Source: Roseicella frigidaeris (lineage in GTDB: Bacteria > Pseudomonadota > Alphaproteobacteria > Acetobacterales > Acetobacteraceae). From it: 64,000 nucleotides of DNA. Position numbers and translations under genes: made by a program. Location of the stretch: contig NZ_QLIX01000002.1 in NCBI RefSeq assembly GCF_003258945.1, positions 62,843 through 126,842 of the forward strand. Direction: 5' to 3'. Shown here in pieces: positions 20,773 through 29,641 of this stretch (positions within the stretch are counted from its first letter, which is position 1; each line of letters opens with the position of its first letter). The notes below the pieces were generated by a model, which had not been told where the DNA came from, searched no databases, and worked only from the letters and a program-made list of their open reading frames with translations.

Positions 20773-21416
20773 CCGATCTCGGCACGGTGCGGGAGGTCCA
20801 GCCGATCGGCGGGGGCAACGACATGCGCCTCGTCATCGGCACCTCGCCGGCCTTCCTGGCGCAGCCGGCGCCGGCCGCCATCGGCGCCTCGATCTGCTGC
20901 TCGGGCGTCTGCCTGACCGCGGTGCAGCTCGGCGGCGACTGGTTCGCCGCCGACGCCTCGGCCGAGACCCTGTCGAAGACCACGCTGGGCGGGCTGCGGG
21001 CGGGCAGCCGCATCAACCTCGAGCGCAGCCTGCGGCTCGGCGACGAGCTGGGCGGGCATCTCGTCTCCGGCCATGTCGACGGCGTCGCCGAGGTGCTCGC
21101 GGCCGATCCGGAGAATGCCTCGGTGCGCTGGCGCTTCCGCCTGCCGCCCGGCCTCGCGCGCTTCGTCGCGGAGAAGGGGTCGGTGGCGATCGACGGCGTC
21201 TCGCTGACGGTCAACGAGGTTGACGGCGAGGTGTTCGGGGTCAACATCATCCCGCATACCGCCGCCGTGACGACCTTCGGGACGCTGCAGCCCGGCGGCC
21301 GGGTGAATATCGAGATCGACACGCTGGCGCGCTACGTCGCGCGGCTGGTGTCGGCAGACCAGGGCGCGCCCAGGGCCGTCATGCCCGGGGCCGCCCGTCC
21401 GGGGAGCCCTGCATGA
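20754..21416 (+). CDS. ribE: riboflavin synthase, alpha subunit
   Basis: It converts two 6,7-dimethyl-8-ribityllumazine molecules to riboflavin. The 220 residues show two lumazine-binding repeats, the first opening with the hallmark MFTGIVTDLGTV and containing SICCSGVCLTA, the second with GHLVSGHVDG and SVAIDGVSLTVNEV. The start codon lies inside ribD, and the stop overlaps the next ATG by 4 nt, so translation of the rib genes is tightly coupled. Confidence 0.95.
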   Translation: MFTGIVTDLGTVREVQPIGGGNDMRLVIGTSPAFLAQPAPAAIGASICCSGVCLTAVQLGGDWFAADASAETLSKTTLGGLRAGSRINLERSLRLGDELGGHLVSGHVDGVAEVLAADPENASVRWRFRLPPGLARFVAEKGSVAIDGVSLTVNEVDGEVFGVNIIPHTAAVTTFGTLQPGGRVNIEIDTLARYVARLVSADQGAPRAVMPGAARPGSPA

Positions 21417-22552
21417 CCGCCGCCGCCGCGCCGCAACGCGTCAATTTCGCCGATTTCATCAGCCCGACCGAGGAGCTGATCGAGGAGGCGCGCCGCGGCC
21501 GGATGTTCGTCCTGGTCGATGACGAGGACCGCGAGAACGAGGGCGACCTCGTCATCCCCGGCCAGTTCGCGACCCCCGACGCCATCAACTTCATGGCCAA
21601 GCATGCCCGCGGCCTGATCTGCCTGGCGATGACGCGGCACCGGGTGGAGCAGCTCGGCCTGCCGCTGATGGCCGCCGCCAACGGCACGCGCCACTCCACC
21701 GCCTTCACCGTCTCGATCGAGGCGAAGGAGGGCGTCACCACCGGCATCTCGGCGGCCGACCGGGCGCACACCATCGCCACCGCCATCAACCCCGAGCTCG
21801 GCCGCGAGCACATCGTGACCCCCGGCCATGTCTTCCCGCTGCTGGCGCGCGACGGCGGCACCCTGGTGCGCGCCGGCCATACCGAGGCCTCGGTCGACAT
21901 CGCCCGCCTCGCCGGCCTCAACCCCTCGGGCGTGATCTGCGAGATCATGAACGAGGACGGCACCATGGCGCGGATGCCGGACCTCGTCGCCTTCGCCCAG
22001 CACCATGGGCTGAAGCTCGGCACCATCGCCGACCTCATCGCCCATCGCCGGCGCACCGAGCGGCTGGTGCGGCGGGTGACCGAGGGCCAGATCGAGCATC
22101 CGGTGGGCGGCGACTGGCGCCTCGTCGTCTTCACCAACACGCTCGAATACGGCGAGCACCTGGCGCTGGTGAAGGGCGACGTCGCCGCCGCCGGGCCGGT
22201 GCTGGTGCGCATGCATGCCGCGAACCTGCTGCACGACATCGTCGCCGGCGCCGGCACGGCCGACCTGCACGACGCCATGCGCATGATCGAGACGGCCGGG
22301 CGCGGCGTCGTCGTCATCATCCGCGACTGGCGGCTCAACAACATGAGCGAGCAGATCCGCCACAGCAAGGATCGCCGGGTCGCGCCGCCCGAGATCCGCG
22401 ACTACGGCATCGGCGCCCAGATCCTGGCCGATCTCGGCGTCCGCGACATGGTGCGGCTGTCCAACAACCCCCGGCCCATCGTCGGCCTCGAGGGGTATGG
22501 GCTGCGGGTCGTCGAGACCCGGCCGCTGATCCGCAGGAAGGACACGCCATGA
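21413..22552 (+). CDS. ribB: 3,4-dihydroxy-2-butanone 4-phosphate synthase with degenerate RibA-like domain
   Basis: The N-terminal half (about 1-220) makes dihydroxybutanone phosphate from ribulose 5-phosphate. Its active-site segments are intact: LVDDEDRENEGDLV, GLICLAMT and TLVRAGHTEASVDIARLAG. The C-terminal half has the length and position of GTP cyclohydrolase II, but the zinc motif is gone: RMHAANLLHDIV stands where functional enzymes have three cysteines, and the QEGRGIGL segment is absent. This matches the RibBX type, in which only the RibB half is active. A separate RibA should lie elsewhere. It overlaps ribE and ribH by 4 nt each (ATGA). Confidence 0.93.
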   Translation: MTAAAAPQRVNFADFISPTEELIEEARRGRMFVLVDDEDRENEGDLVIPGQFATPDAINFMAKHARGLICLAMTRHRVEQLGLPLMAAANGTRHSTAFTVSIEAKEGVTTGISAADRAHTIATAINPELGREHIVTPGHVFPLLARDGGTLVRAGHTEASVDIARLAGLNPSGVICEIMNEDGTMARMPDLVAFAQHHGLKLGTIADLIAHRRRTERLVRRVTEGQIEHPVGGDWRLVVFTNTLEYGEHLALVKGDVAAAGPVLVRMHAANLLHDIVAGAGTADLHDAMRMIETAGRGVVVIIRDWRLNNMSEQIRHSKDRRVAPPEIRDYGIGAQILADLGVRDMVRLSNNPRPIVGLEGYGLRVVETRPLIRRKDTP

Positions 22553-23031
22553 GTACCATCGACGCGCCGGTGCGCGCGGCGCAGCCCCTTCCCGGGCCGG
22601 CGCCGCGGCTGCTGGTGATCCAGGCCCCCTATTACGAGCAGGTGGTCGGCGGCATGCGCCGCGGCGCCGAGCGGGTCTTCGCCGAGGCCGGGGCCACCCA
22701 CCAGGTGGTCGAGGTCGCCGGCGGCTACGAGCTGCCGGCCGCGCTCCGCATGGCGCTGGCGCAGACCGGCGAGGCCTATGACGGCTACCTGCTGCTCGGC
22801 TGCGTGGTGCGTGGCGAGACCGACCACTACACCTTCATCTGCGACGCCATCTGCCACGGCGTGATGCAGATCGCGGCCGAGACGGGGGCGGCGATCGGCT
22901 TCGGCCTGCTCACCGTCGACACCCTGCCGCAGGCGGTGGCGCGGGCCGGCGAGGACCATCACAACAAGGGGGCCGAGGCGGCGCATGCGCTGCTCGGCCA
23001 GGTGGCGCTCCGCCGCCGCTGGGGCCTGTGA
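22549..23031 (+). CDS. ribH: 6,7-dimethyl-8-ribityllumazine synthase
   Basis: It joins the RibD product with the RibB product to give the lumazine substrate of RibE. The 160 residues include LLGCVVRGETDHYTFIC, the phosphate and substrate loop, FGLLTVDTLPQAVARAG and NKGAEAA. The early aromatic-position segment reads VIQAPYYEQV instead of the common ARFN or SRWN. The start overlaps the ribB stop by 4 nt and the end overlaps nusB by one base. Confidence 0.94.
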   Translation: MSTIDAPVRAAQPLPGPAPRLLVIQAPYYEQVVGGMRRGAERVFAEAGATHQVVEVAGGYELPAALRMALAQTGEAYDGYLLLGCVVRGETDHYTFICDAICHGVMQIAAETGAAIGFGLLTVDTLPQAVARAGEDHHNKGAEAAHALLGQVALRRRWGL

Positions 23032-23711
23032 TGCCGGGACCGAAATCGGCGACCGGCGAGCTCGACCGGCTGCGGGCGGAATACGCCGCGGAGCAGCGGG
23101 CGGCGGGCGAGGGCCGGCCGTCGGGGCTCGACCGGGGGCCGGCCGCCCCGCCCGAGGCCGCGTCCGGGGCCGCCCCCGCCGGCCGGGCGGCGCCGGCCCG
23201 CAAGGGCGGCGCGCCGCGCGGCCGCGGCCGGCCGCGCACCGGCGCCCGCCTCGCCGCGGTGCAGGCGCTGTTCCAGAGCGAGCAGACCGGCGAGCCGGCC
23301 GAGTCCGTCATCAGCCAGTTCCAGCGCCACCGCCTCGGCACCCAGCCCGGCGAGGGCGGCTTCGAGGAAGGCCGGGTGCCGGACGCCGATGCGCCGCTCT
23401 TCGCCGAGATCGTGCTGCGCGTCGCCCGCGATCCCGCGGCGCTGGACGAGGAGCTGGCGCGCCACCTGGCGCGGGACTGGCCGCTCGCCAAGCTCGACCC
23501 GGTGCTGCGGGCGCTGCTGCGGGCCGCCTGCGGCGAGCTGCGCGGCACCACGGAGCCGCCGGCGCGGGTGGTGATCAACGAGTATCTCGACGTGGCGCAT
23601 AGCTTCTTCGGCCCCGAGGAATCGCGCTTCGCCAATGGCGTGCTGGACGCCATGGCGCGCGCCCTCCGGGCGGAGGAGTTCGCCGGCCAGCCGCGCCGCC
23701 GCGGTGGCTGA
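23031..23711 (+). CDS. nusB: transcription antitermination factor NusB
   Basis: It joins the rRNA antitermination complex with NusE, NusA and NusG. The NusB fold begins near residue 72 (GARLAAVQALFQSEQTGEP) and ends with the conserved NEYLDVAHSFFGPEESRFANGVLD. At 226 residues it is about 70 longer than usual, because of a basic, Pro/Ala/Gly-rich N-terminal tail that looks disordered. ATG 23031 shares its A with the ribH TGA; a GTG at 23028 is also possible. Confidence 0.92.
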   Translation: MPGPKSATGELDRLRAEYAAEQRAAGEGRPSGLDRGPAAPPEAASGAAPAGRAAPARKGGAPRGRGRPRTGARLAAVQALFQSEQTGEPAESVISQFQRHRLGTQPGEGGFEEGRVPDADAPLFAEIVLRVARDPAALDEELARHLARDWPLAKLDPVLRALLRAACGELRGTTEPPARVVINEYLDVAHSFFGPEESRFANGVLDAMARALRAEEFAGQPRRRGG

Positions 23712-24729
23712 GCCGCCGGGCGCGCCGGCGGACGAAGAGGCGCGGGAGGGTTCGCCGGAGGCGCCGCTGCCGGGCGAGTTCGCGCTCATCGCCCGGCATT
23801 TCCGCCGCCTCGCCGGCCCCGGCGCGCTGGATCTGCAGGACGATGCCGCGGTGCTGGCGCCCCCCCGGGGGCGCGAGCTGGTGCTGGCCGCCGATGCCAT
23901 GGTGGCGGGCGTGCACTTCCTCCCCGACGACCCGCCGGAGGAGGTCGGCCGCAAGCTGCTGCGGGTGAACCTGTCCGACCTCGCCGCCATGGGGGCGGTG
24001 CCGCTCGGCTACCTGATGACCACGGCCCTGCCGCGGACGCTGCCGGCCGACTGGCTCGGCCGCTTCGTCGAGGGGCTGGCCGCCGATCAGGCGGAATACG
24101 GCGTCTCGGTGCTGGGCGGCGACACGGTCTCGACGCCGGGGCCGGTGGCGCTCTCGCTCACCATCCTCGGCCATGTGGCGCCCGGCACGGCGCTGCGGCG
24201 CGCCGGGGCGCGGCCGGGCGACGGGCTCTGGGTTTCCGGCACCATCGGCGACGGGGCGCTCGGCCTGCTTGTGCTGCAGGGCAGGCTGGCGGGCGACGCG
24301 GCGGGGCATCTGGCGCGCCGCTACCGCCTGCCGCAGCCGCGCCTGGCCCTCGGGCAGGCGCTGCTCGGCCTCGCCCGGGCGGCGATGGATGTCTCGGACG
24401 GGCTGGTGCAGGATTGCGGCCATCTCTGCCGCGCCTGCGGCTGCGGCGCCGAGATCGAGGCGGCGGCGCTGCCGCTCTCGCCGGCGGCGCTGGCGGCGCT
24501 CGCGGCCGAGCCGGGGCTGCTCGCCACCCTGCTCGGCGGCGGCGACGACTACGAGCTGCTCTTCGCCGCGCCGGCCGAGGCCGCGGCGGAGGTCGAGGCC
24601 CGGGCCGCCAGGGCCGGGACGCCGGTGACCCGGATCGGCCGCTTCGCCGCCGGCCCGGCGCGGGTGCGCGTGCTGGATGCGGCCGGCGCCGAGCTGCCGC
24701 TGCCGCAGGCCGGCTGGAGCCATTTCTGA
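23704..24729 (+). CDS. thiL: thiamine-monophosphate kinase
   Basis: It phosphorylates thiamine monophosphate to thiamine diphosphate, the last step of cofactor synthesis. The 341 residues carry LQDDAAVL, LAADAMVAGVHF, RKLLRVNLSDLAAMGA, VLGGDTVS, AMDVSDGLVQDCGHLC and GGGDDYELLF, all typical of the PurM-like ATP-binding fold. I chose GTG 23704, 8 nt inside nusB, because the protein then starts just before the conserved region; an ATG at 23635 would add 23 residues. Confidence 0.93.
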   Translation: MAEPPGAPADEEAREGSPEAPLPGEFALIARHFRRLAGPGALDLQDDAAVLAPPRGRELVLAADAMVAGVHFLPDDPPEEVGRKLLRVNLSDLAAMGAVPLGYLMTTALPRTLPADWLGRFVEGLAADQAEYGVSVLGGDTVSTPGPVALSLTILGHVAPGTALRRAGARPGDGLWVSGTIGDGALGLLVLQGRLAGDAAGHLARRYRLPQPRLALGQALLGLARAAMDVSDGLVQDCGHLCRACGCGAEIEAAALPLSPAALAALAAEPGLLATLLGGGDDYELLFAAPAEAAAEVEARAARAGTPVTRIGRFAAGPARVRVLDAAGAELPLPQAGWSHF

Positions 24730-24828
24730 GGCGCCCGCGGCGCCGCCGGGACGAGCGGATCGGCAGAACACTGAAAATAAGGCCCGGTGTCCCGATCCCG
24801 ACGTCCCGCAGACGCCAAGATCAGGACA

Positions 24829-24936
24829 CTAGAGCATGTCCTGCGAAGGTCCGTTCGCCTGCAATGCTCTAGGGATTTGTTTTTACGAGCATCGTCACCT
24901 GTCAGGCTGAGGTCTTCCGGACAGGATCTGCTCTAG
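24829..24936 (-). repeat. dispersed double-hairpin element, copy 1
   Basis: A 108-bp element bounded by CTAGAGCA on the left and TGCTCTAG on the right. On the minus strand it reads TAGAGCAGATCC, a hairpin (CCTGTC/GACAGG), GATGCTCGTAAAAACAA, then a second hairpin bounded by TAGAGCA and TGCTCTA. Copy 2 at 44595-44700 shares the order and the conserved single-stranded parts but not the stem sequences. The TAG that opens the element is the stop codon of bamE. Confidence 0.8.
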
Positions 24937-25505
24937 CGCATCGTCCCCGGGCCCGGCGTCTGCTGCGGACCGCCCGGCATGCTCGCCGCGCCGGGGCCGA
25001 AGCTGCCGATATTCCCGAACAGCGCCTGCAACAGAGTGCGGTCGTTGCCGGGGACCGGCGTCTCGCGCGAGACCATCTGGACAGCCTTGCCCTGGTCCTC
25101 GCCGACCCGCTTCACCTCCTGCACCACGCCCTGCGCGTCGAAGTTGATGACGACCACCTCCTGGTCCATCACCGCCAGGGCGCGGCCGGGGCGCTGCCGG
25201 GTCTTGCTGCTGATGTAGTACCAGACATTGTCGCCGAAGGTGCTGGTCTGGGTCGGCGAGCCGAGCAGCGCCTGCACGTCCTGCTTGGTCTGCACGCCCG
25301 GGACGATCTCGCCGAGCTGGTCCTGCGGCACGCGGTGGCCGCGCTGGACGACGGGCGCCTGGAAGACGCTGCAGCCGGGCAGGGCGGCGAGCAGGGCGGC
25401 GAGCAGGGCGAGGGCCAGGGGGAGGGCCAAGGCGCGGCCGGGCCGTGGGCCGGCCAGGCGGCTCCTGCGGCACGGCGCGTTGACCGGGCGGGAAGGGCGA
25501 TCCAT
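24933..25505 (-). CDS. bamE: outer membrane assembly lipoprotein BamE
   Basis: A small lipoprotein of the BAM complex that inserts beta-barrel proteins. The 190 residues have a lipoprotein signal peptide ending in LAALPGC with the lipidated Cys45, then the SmpA/OmlA core: VPQDQLGEIVPGVQTKQDV, LLGSPTQTSTFGDNVWYYI and VVVINFDAQGVV. A Gly/Pro-rich tail of about 30 residues follows. It is divergent from the cbp3-type gene, as in many Alphaproteobacteria. Its TAG stop is contributed by the repeat element at 24829. Confidence 0.92.
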   Translation of the reverse strand: MDRPSRPVNAPCRRSRLAGPRPGRALALPLALALLAALLAALPGCSVFQAPVVQRGHRVPQDQLGEIVPGVQTKQDVQALLGSPTQTSTFGDNVWYYISSKTRQRPGRALAVMDQEVVVINFDAQGVVQEVKRVGEDQGKAVQMVSRETPVPGNDRTLLQALFGNIGSFGPGAASMPGGPQQTPGPGTMR

Positions 25506-25580
25506 GTCTGCGGCCGAATGCCACCTCGCCGCGCCAGGGTCAACCGGATCGCGGCCCGCAGCCCGAAGGACCCCGCCGCG

Positions 25581-26150
25581 ATGGGCCTCTCCGCCCTGTT
25601 CCGACGCAAGCCGCATGAAAGGGCAGGCTTCCTGCTCTACGGGGCGGCGGTCGCGGCGGCGCGCCATCCCTATTTCTTCGACCGGCTCGGCGCGCCCGAC
25701 AGCCTCGATGGCCGCTTCGACCTGGTCGGGCTGCATGTGGCGCTGCTGATCCACCGGCTGCGGCGCGACGCCGATGCGCGCGGCGCGGCGCTGGCCCAGG
25801 CGGTGTTCGATGCCATGTTCGCCGACATGGACGTCAATCTCCGCGAGATGGGCGTCGGCGACCTCGCGGTCGGCAAGCGGGTGCGGCGGATGTGGGAGGC
25901 GTTCCACGGCCGGGCGCAGGCCTATGAGGCGGCGCTCGAGGCGGCGGATGCCGAGGCCTTCGCCGCGGCGCTGCAGCGCAATGTCTGGCGCTCGGAGGGC
26001 GAGGCCTCGCCGGCGGCGCGCCGACTCGCCGGCCATGCGCGCGCCACCGCTGCGGCCCTGGCGGCGCAGCCCCTGGCGCCACTGCTGCGCGGCGAGGTCC
26101 GCTTCCCCGATCCCGTCCCTGGCCCCGAGGAGCCCGCCGATGCCGCCTGA
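25581..26150 (+). CDS. ubiquinol-cytochrome c chaperone family protein (Cbp3-like)
   Basis: The family is related to mitochondrial Cbp3/UQCC1, an assembly factor for cytochrome b of the bc1 complex. The 189 residues match the domain: HPYFFDRLGAPDSLDGRFDLVGLHVALLIHRL, then FDAMFADMDVNLREMGVGDLAVGKRVRRM. The gene is 75 bp from bamE in the divergent direction and overlaps yceD by 11 nt. The exact bacterial role is not established. Confidence 0.88.
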   Translation: MGLSALFRRKPHERAGFLLYGAAVAAARHPYFFDRLGAPDSLDGRFDLVGLHVALLIHRLRRDADARGAALAQAVFDAMFADMDVNLREMGVGDLAVGKRVRRMWEAFHGRAQAYEAALEAADAEAFAAALQRNVWRSEGEASPAARRLAGHARATAAALAAQPLAPLLRGEVRFPDPVPGPEEPADAA

Positions 26151-26643
26151 GGCCCCCGAATTCTCCCGCCCCCTGGCGCTGGGGCGGGTCGGCCCCGAGG
26201 GCCGCGCCGAGACGCTGGAGGCCGGCCCGGCCGAGCGCGCGGCGCTGGCGCGGCGATTCGGCATCCCCGGCATCGACAGCCTGCGGGTGCGATTCGACCT
26301 GCAGCCGGAGGCGGATGGCGCGATCCGCGCCACCGGCGAGCTGGAGGCCGAGGTGGTGCAGGAATGCGTGGTCAGCCTCGAGCCGGTGCCGCAGCGCGTG
26401 GCCGAGCGCTTCGTGCTGCGCCTGCTGCCCGCCGGGCGGGAGCCGGGGGACGGGCCGGAGGATCTCGACGAGATCGAGACCGAGCATGACGTGGCGGATC
26501 TCGGCGAGGTGGCAGCGGAGCAGCTCGCCCTCGCCCTCGACCCCTATCCCCGGGCGCCGGATGCGGTCCTGCCGGCGGAGGCCGGATCGGCGGAGGGCGC
26601 CTTCGCGGCGCTCGCCGCGCTCCGCCGGCGCCCGGCGCCATGA
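26140..26643 (+). CDS. yceD: YceD family (DUF177) protein
   Basis: A 167-residue protein of the family always found before rpmF and linked to 23S rRNA maturation. The core includes the cysteine-containing VVQECVVSLEPVPQRVAERFVLRLLP and the acidic EDLDEIETEHDVADLGEVAAEQLALALDPYPRAP. A second conserved cysteine is not obvious. ATG 26140 follows GAGGAG and overlaps the previous gene. Confidence 0.9.
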   Translation: MPPEAPEFSRPLALGRVGPEGRAETLEAGPAERAALARRFGIPGIDSLRVRFDLQPEADGAIRATGELEAEVVQECVVSLEPVPQRVAERFVLRLLPAGREPGDGPEDLDEIETEHDVADLGEVAAEQLALALDPYPRAPDAVLPAEAGSAEGAFAALAALRRRPAP

Positions 26644-26820
26644 CCGGCCCCGGCGGCGCCGGATGCGCCGTGCTGCCGCGGCGCGGGCGGAAGTCCTTCT
26701 TCCGCCACCCTTTCCGGGGAGGCCCCGGCCGGCGGCGCGCTTGCGTCAGGGGGGGCAGGATGCTACAGCCGCGCGCTCCCGCAGAATCCTGCTGTTTGTG
26801 ACGAAGAAAGGCTCGGCGCC

Positions 26821-27021
26821 ATGGCCGTTCCGAAGAAGAAGGTTTCGCCCTCCCGCCGCGGCATGCGTCGGAGTCATGAGGCGCTGTCCGCCCAGGCGCA
26901 CCATGAGTGCCCGAATTGCGGCGAGCTGAAGCGGCCGCACCATGTCTGCGGCTCCTGCGGCCATTACGACGGCCGTGAGGTCATCGCCGCCGACGCCGTG
27001 AAGGGCGTGGTCCGCACCTGA
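26821..27021 (+). CDS. rpmF: 50S ribosomal protein L32
   Basis: A 66-residue large-subunit protein. [19 protein letters not shown] at the start and a CxxC pair twice (CPNCG, CGSCG) mark the zinc-binding type of L32. AAAGG lies upstream of the ATG. It sits between yceD and plsX in the conserved order linking translation with fatty-acid synthesis. The 177-bp gap before it probably holds its own promoter. Confidence 0.97.
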   Translation: MAVPKKKVSPSRRGMRRSHEALSAQAHHECPNCGELKRPHHVCGSCGHYDGREVIAADAVKGVVRT

Positions 27022-27055
27022 GCCGCCGCGCCCGGCCGGCAAGGAAACGCAGATC

Positions 27056-28105
27056 GTGTCGAAGCCCTTCTCCCTGGCGATCGACGCCATGGGGGGTGAC
27101 AACGCACCCGACATCGTGCTGGACGGGCTGGAGCTCGCCGCGGAGCGGCATCCCGAGGCCCGCTTCCTCCTGATCGGGGACGAGGCCCGCATCGGCGGCA
27201 TGCTGGCGCGCCGGCCGAAGGCGGCGAAGCTCAGCAGCCTGCGGCACGCGCCCGACGTCATCTCCTCGGAGATGAAGCCGACCGCGGCGCTGCGGCAGGG
27301 CCGGCGGAGCTCCATGCGCGTCGCCATCGACAGCGTCGCCGCCGGCGACGCCGCCGGCGTGGTCTCGGCCGGGAACACCGGCGCGCTGATGGCGCTGGCG
27401 AAGATCGTCATCAAGACCCTGCCGGAGATCGACCGGCCGGCGCTCGCCGCCATCATGCCCTCGGCGCGCGGCGACGTGGTGATGCTCGATCTCGGCGCCA
27501 ACGTGCAGTGCGACGCGCGCAACCTCGTCGAGTTCGCCGTCATGGGCGAGACCTTCGCCCGCGCCGTGCTCGGCCTCTCGGCGCCGAGCTATGGCTTGCT
27601 GAATGTCGGCTCCGAGGAGCTGAAGGGCGACGAGCGGGTGCGCGCGGCGGCCGAGGTGCTGAAGGAAAGCCATATCGGCGCCACCTTCCACGGCTTCGTC
27701 GAGGGGCACGACATCACCGCCGGCACGGTCGATGTGATCGTGACCGACGGCTTCACCGGCAACATCGCGCTGAAGACCGGCGAGGGCGCGCTCAAGCTGA
27801 TGCGCGACCTGCTGCGGCAGGTCTTCACGAGCAGCGTCCCGGCGCGGCTCGGCTACCTGCTCGCGCGCCCCGCCCTCGACCGCCTGCGGGAATGGATGGA
27901 CCCGCGCCGCTACAATGGCGCCATCCTGCTCGGCCTGAACGGCGTCGTCGTGAAGAGCCATGGCGGCACCGACGCGCTCGGCTTCGCGCATGCCGTCGAC
28001 GTCGCCATGGACATGGTGACGCACCACTTCAACGACCGCATCCGGGAGGGACTCTCCCGGCTTTCCATGCCCGCGGCGGAGCCGCTCGCCCCCGCCCGGC
28101 CTTGA
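27056..28105 (+). CDS. plsX: phosphate acyltransferase PlsX
   Basis: It converts acyl-ACP to acyl-phosphate for phospholipid synthesis. The 349 residues open with FSLAIDAMGGDNAPDIVL and include SAGNTGALMALAKIVI, LDLGANVQC, LLNVGSEELKGDE, IVTDGFTGNIALKTGEG and VVVKSHGGTDALGFAHAV. The start is GTG 27056 after AAGGAAA. It lies 34 bp after rpmF and 14 bp before fabH. Confidence 0.96.
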   Translation: MSKPFSLAIDAMGGDNAPDIVLDGLELAAERHPEARFLLIGDEARIGGMLARRPKAAKLSSLRHAPDVISSEMKPTAALRQGRRSSMRVAIDSVAAGDAAGVVSAGNTGALMALAKIVIKTLPEIDRPALAAIMPSARGDVVMLDLGANVQCDARNLVEFAVMGETFARAVLGLSAPSYGLLNVGSEELKGDERVRAAAEVLKESHIGATFHGFVEGHDITAGTVDVIVTDGFTGNIALKTGEGALKLMRDLLRQVFTSSVPARLGYLLARPALDRLREWMDPRRYNGAILLGLNGVVVKSHGGTDALGFAHAVDVAMDMVTHHFNDRIREGLSRLSMPAAEPLAPARP

Positions 28106-28119
28106 GGATCTGACCTGCC

Positions 28120-29100
28120 ATGGTGACCCGCGCCATCATCGTCGGCTGTGGCGGCTACCTGCCGCAGCGGGTCGTCGCCAATGACGCGCTCGGCGAGGCC
28201 TTCGGCATCGAGACCTCGGATGCCTGGATCACCGAGCGCACCGGCATCCGCCAGCGCCATGTCGCGGCGCCGGAGGAGACCGCCTCCTCCATGGGCCTCG
28301 CCGCGGCGCGGCAGGCGCTGGAGCGCGCCGGCCTCGAGGGCGCGGCGGTCGATTGCGTCATCGTCGCCACCGCGACGCCGGACAGCGCCTTCCCCGCCAC
28401 TGCCGTCCGCATCCAGGCGGGGCTCGGCTCGCATCAGGGCTTCGCCTTCGACGTCTCGGCCGCCTGCACCGGCTTCGTCTACGCGCTCGGCCTCGCCGAT
28501 TCGCTGATCCGCACCGGCCAGGCGCGCTGCGCCGTGGTGATCGGGACGGAGGTCTTCTCCCGCATCCTCGACTGGACCGACCGCGGCACCTGCGTCCTCT
28601 TCGGCGACGGCGCCGGCGCGGTGGTGCTGGTGGCGGGCGAGGGGCGGGGCGATGCGACCGATCGCGGCATCCTCTCGACGCATCTGCACTCCGATGGCCG
28701 CTACGGCGACATCCTGCTGGTCGATGGCGGCGCCGGCTCGAACGGCGAATGCGGCAAGCTGCGCATGGCGGGCAAGGAGGTGTTCCGGCACGCCGTCTCC
28801 AAGCTCGCCTCGGTGGTGGACGAGGCGCTGGCGGCGAACGGCCTGGCGCAGTCCGACATCCGCTGGCTGATCCCGCACCAGGCCAATCTCCGCATCATCG
28901 ACGCCATGGGCAAGAAGCTCGGCCTGCCGAAGGAGCGGGTGGTGGTGACGGTGGACCGGCACGCCAACACCTCGGCCGCCTCGATTCCGCTGGCGCTGGC
29001 CGAGGCGGCGGGCAAGGGGCTGATCGAGCGCGGCGACCTGATGGTGCTGGAGGGCATCGGCGGCGGCCTCACCTGGGGCGCCGCCCTGGCCCGGTTCTGA
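28120..29100 (+). CDS. fabH: 3-oxoacyl-ACP synthase III
   Basis: It starts fatty-acid synthesis by condensing acetyl-CoA with malonyl-ACP. The 326 residues have the full triad Cys116 (DVSAACTGFVYAL), His253 (WLIPHQANLRIID) and Asn283 (RHANTSAASIP), and end in GGGLTWGAALARF. It follows plsX closely. The malonyl-CoA link to the matA locus is chemical only; the two are far apart here. Confidence 0.97.
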   Translation: MVTRAIIVGCGGYLPQRVVANDALGEAFGIETSDAWITERTGIRQRHVAAPEETASSMGLAAARQALERAGLEGAAVDCVIVATATPDSAFPATAVRIQAGLGSHQGFAFDVSAACTGFVYALGLADSLIRTGQARCAVVIGTEVFSRILDWTDRGTCVLFGDGAGAVVLVAGEGRGDATDRGILSTHLHSDGRYGDILLVDGGAGSNGECGKLRMAGKEVFRHAVSKLASVVDEALAANGLAQSDIRWLIPHQANLRIIDAMGKKLGLPKERVVVTVDRHANTSAASIPLALAEAAGKGLIERGDLMVLEGIGGGLTWGAALARF

Positions 29101-29232
29101 GCCGGGCGCGCCACCGCAGCCGCGAAGCCACGCCCGCCGCTCTTCGATGCGCTCGCGGCAAGCTTCGCTTGACCGCCGCAACCGATACCGGTTTCCTTGG
29201 CGTCACAAGGGTTTGCGGGGACCAGTTGTGGC

Positions 29233-29547
29233 ATGAACACGCTCACGCGTGCGAGCCTTGCCGAGGCGATCTACAGCCAGGTCGGCTTGTCACGGAACGA
29301 ATCCGCCGCTCTCCTCGAGGCCGCGCTCGAGCACATGGCCGCGGCGCTCGAGGCCGGCGAGGCGGTGAAGATCTCCGCCTTCGGCACCTTCATGGTGCGC
29401 CAGAAGGGCCAGCGGGTCGGCCGCAACCCGAAGACCGGCGTCGAGGTGCCGATCCTGCCGCGCAAGGTCCTCTCCTTCCGCCCCTCCCAGGTGCTGAAGG
29501 CGCGCATCAACGGGCAGCCGGTGCCGCGCGGGGCGGCGGAGGCGTGA
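29233..29547 (+). CDS. ihfA: integration host factor subunit alpha
   Basis: A DNA-bending protein of 104 residues. [21 protein letters not shown] is the typical N-terminus; [25 protein letters not shown] includes the minor-groove arm with its proline (NPKTG). It lies 132 bp after fabH with its own leader, and before the MerR gene, the usual alphaproteobacterial order. Confidence 0.95.
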   Translation: MNTLTRASLAEAIYSQVGLSRNESAALLEAALEHMAAALEAGEAVKISAFGTFMVRQKGQRVGRNPKTGVEVPILPRKVLSFRPSQVLKARINGQPVPRGAAEA

Positions 29548-29641
29548 GGCCGGGCCCGGGCAGGGGGGTGCTGGCGGCCGCGGGGCGCCGCCATCCCGGC
29601 GGCCGGCGGCCGCAGGCGGTGCGTGACACCATGGGGGGTGG

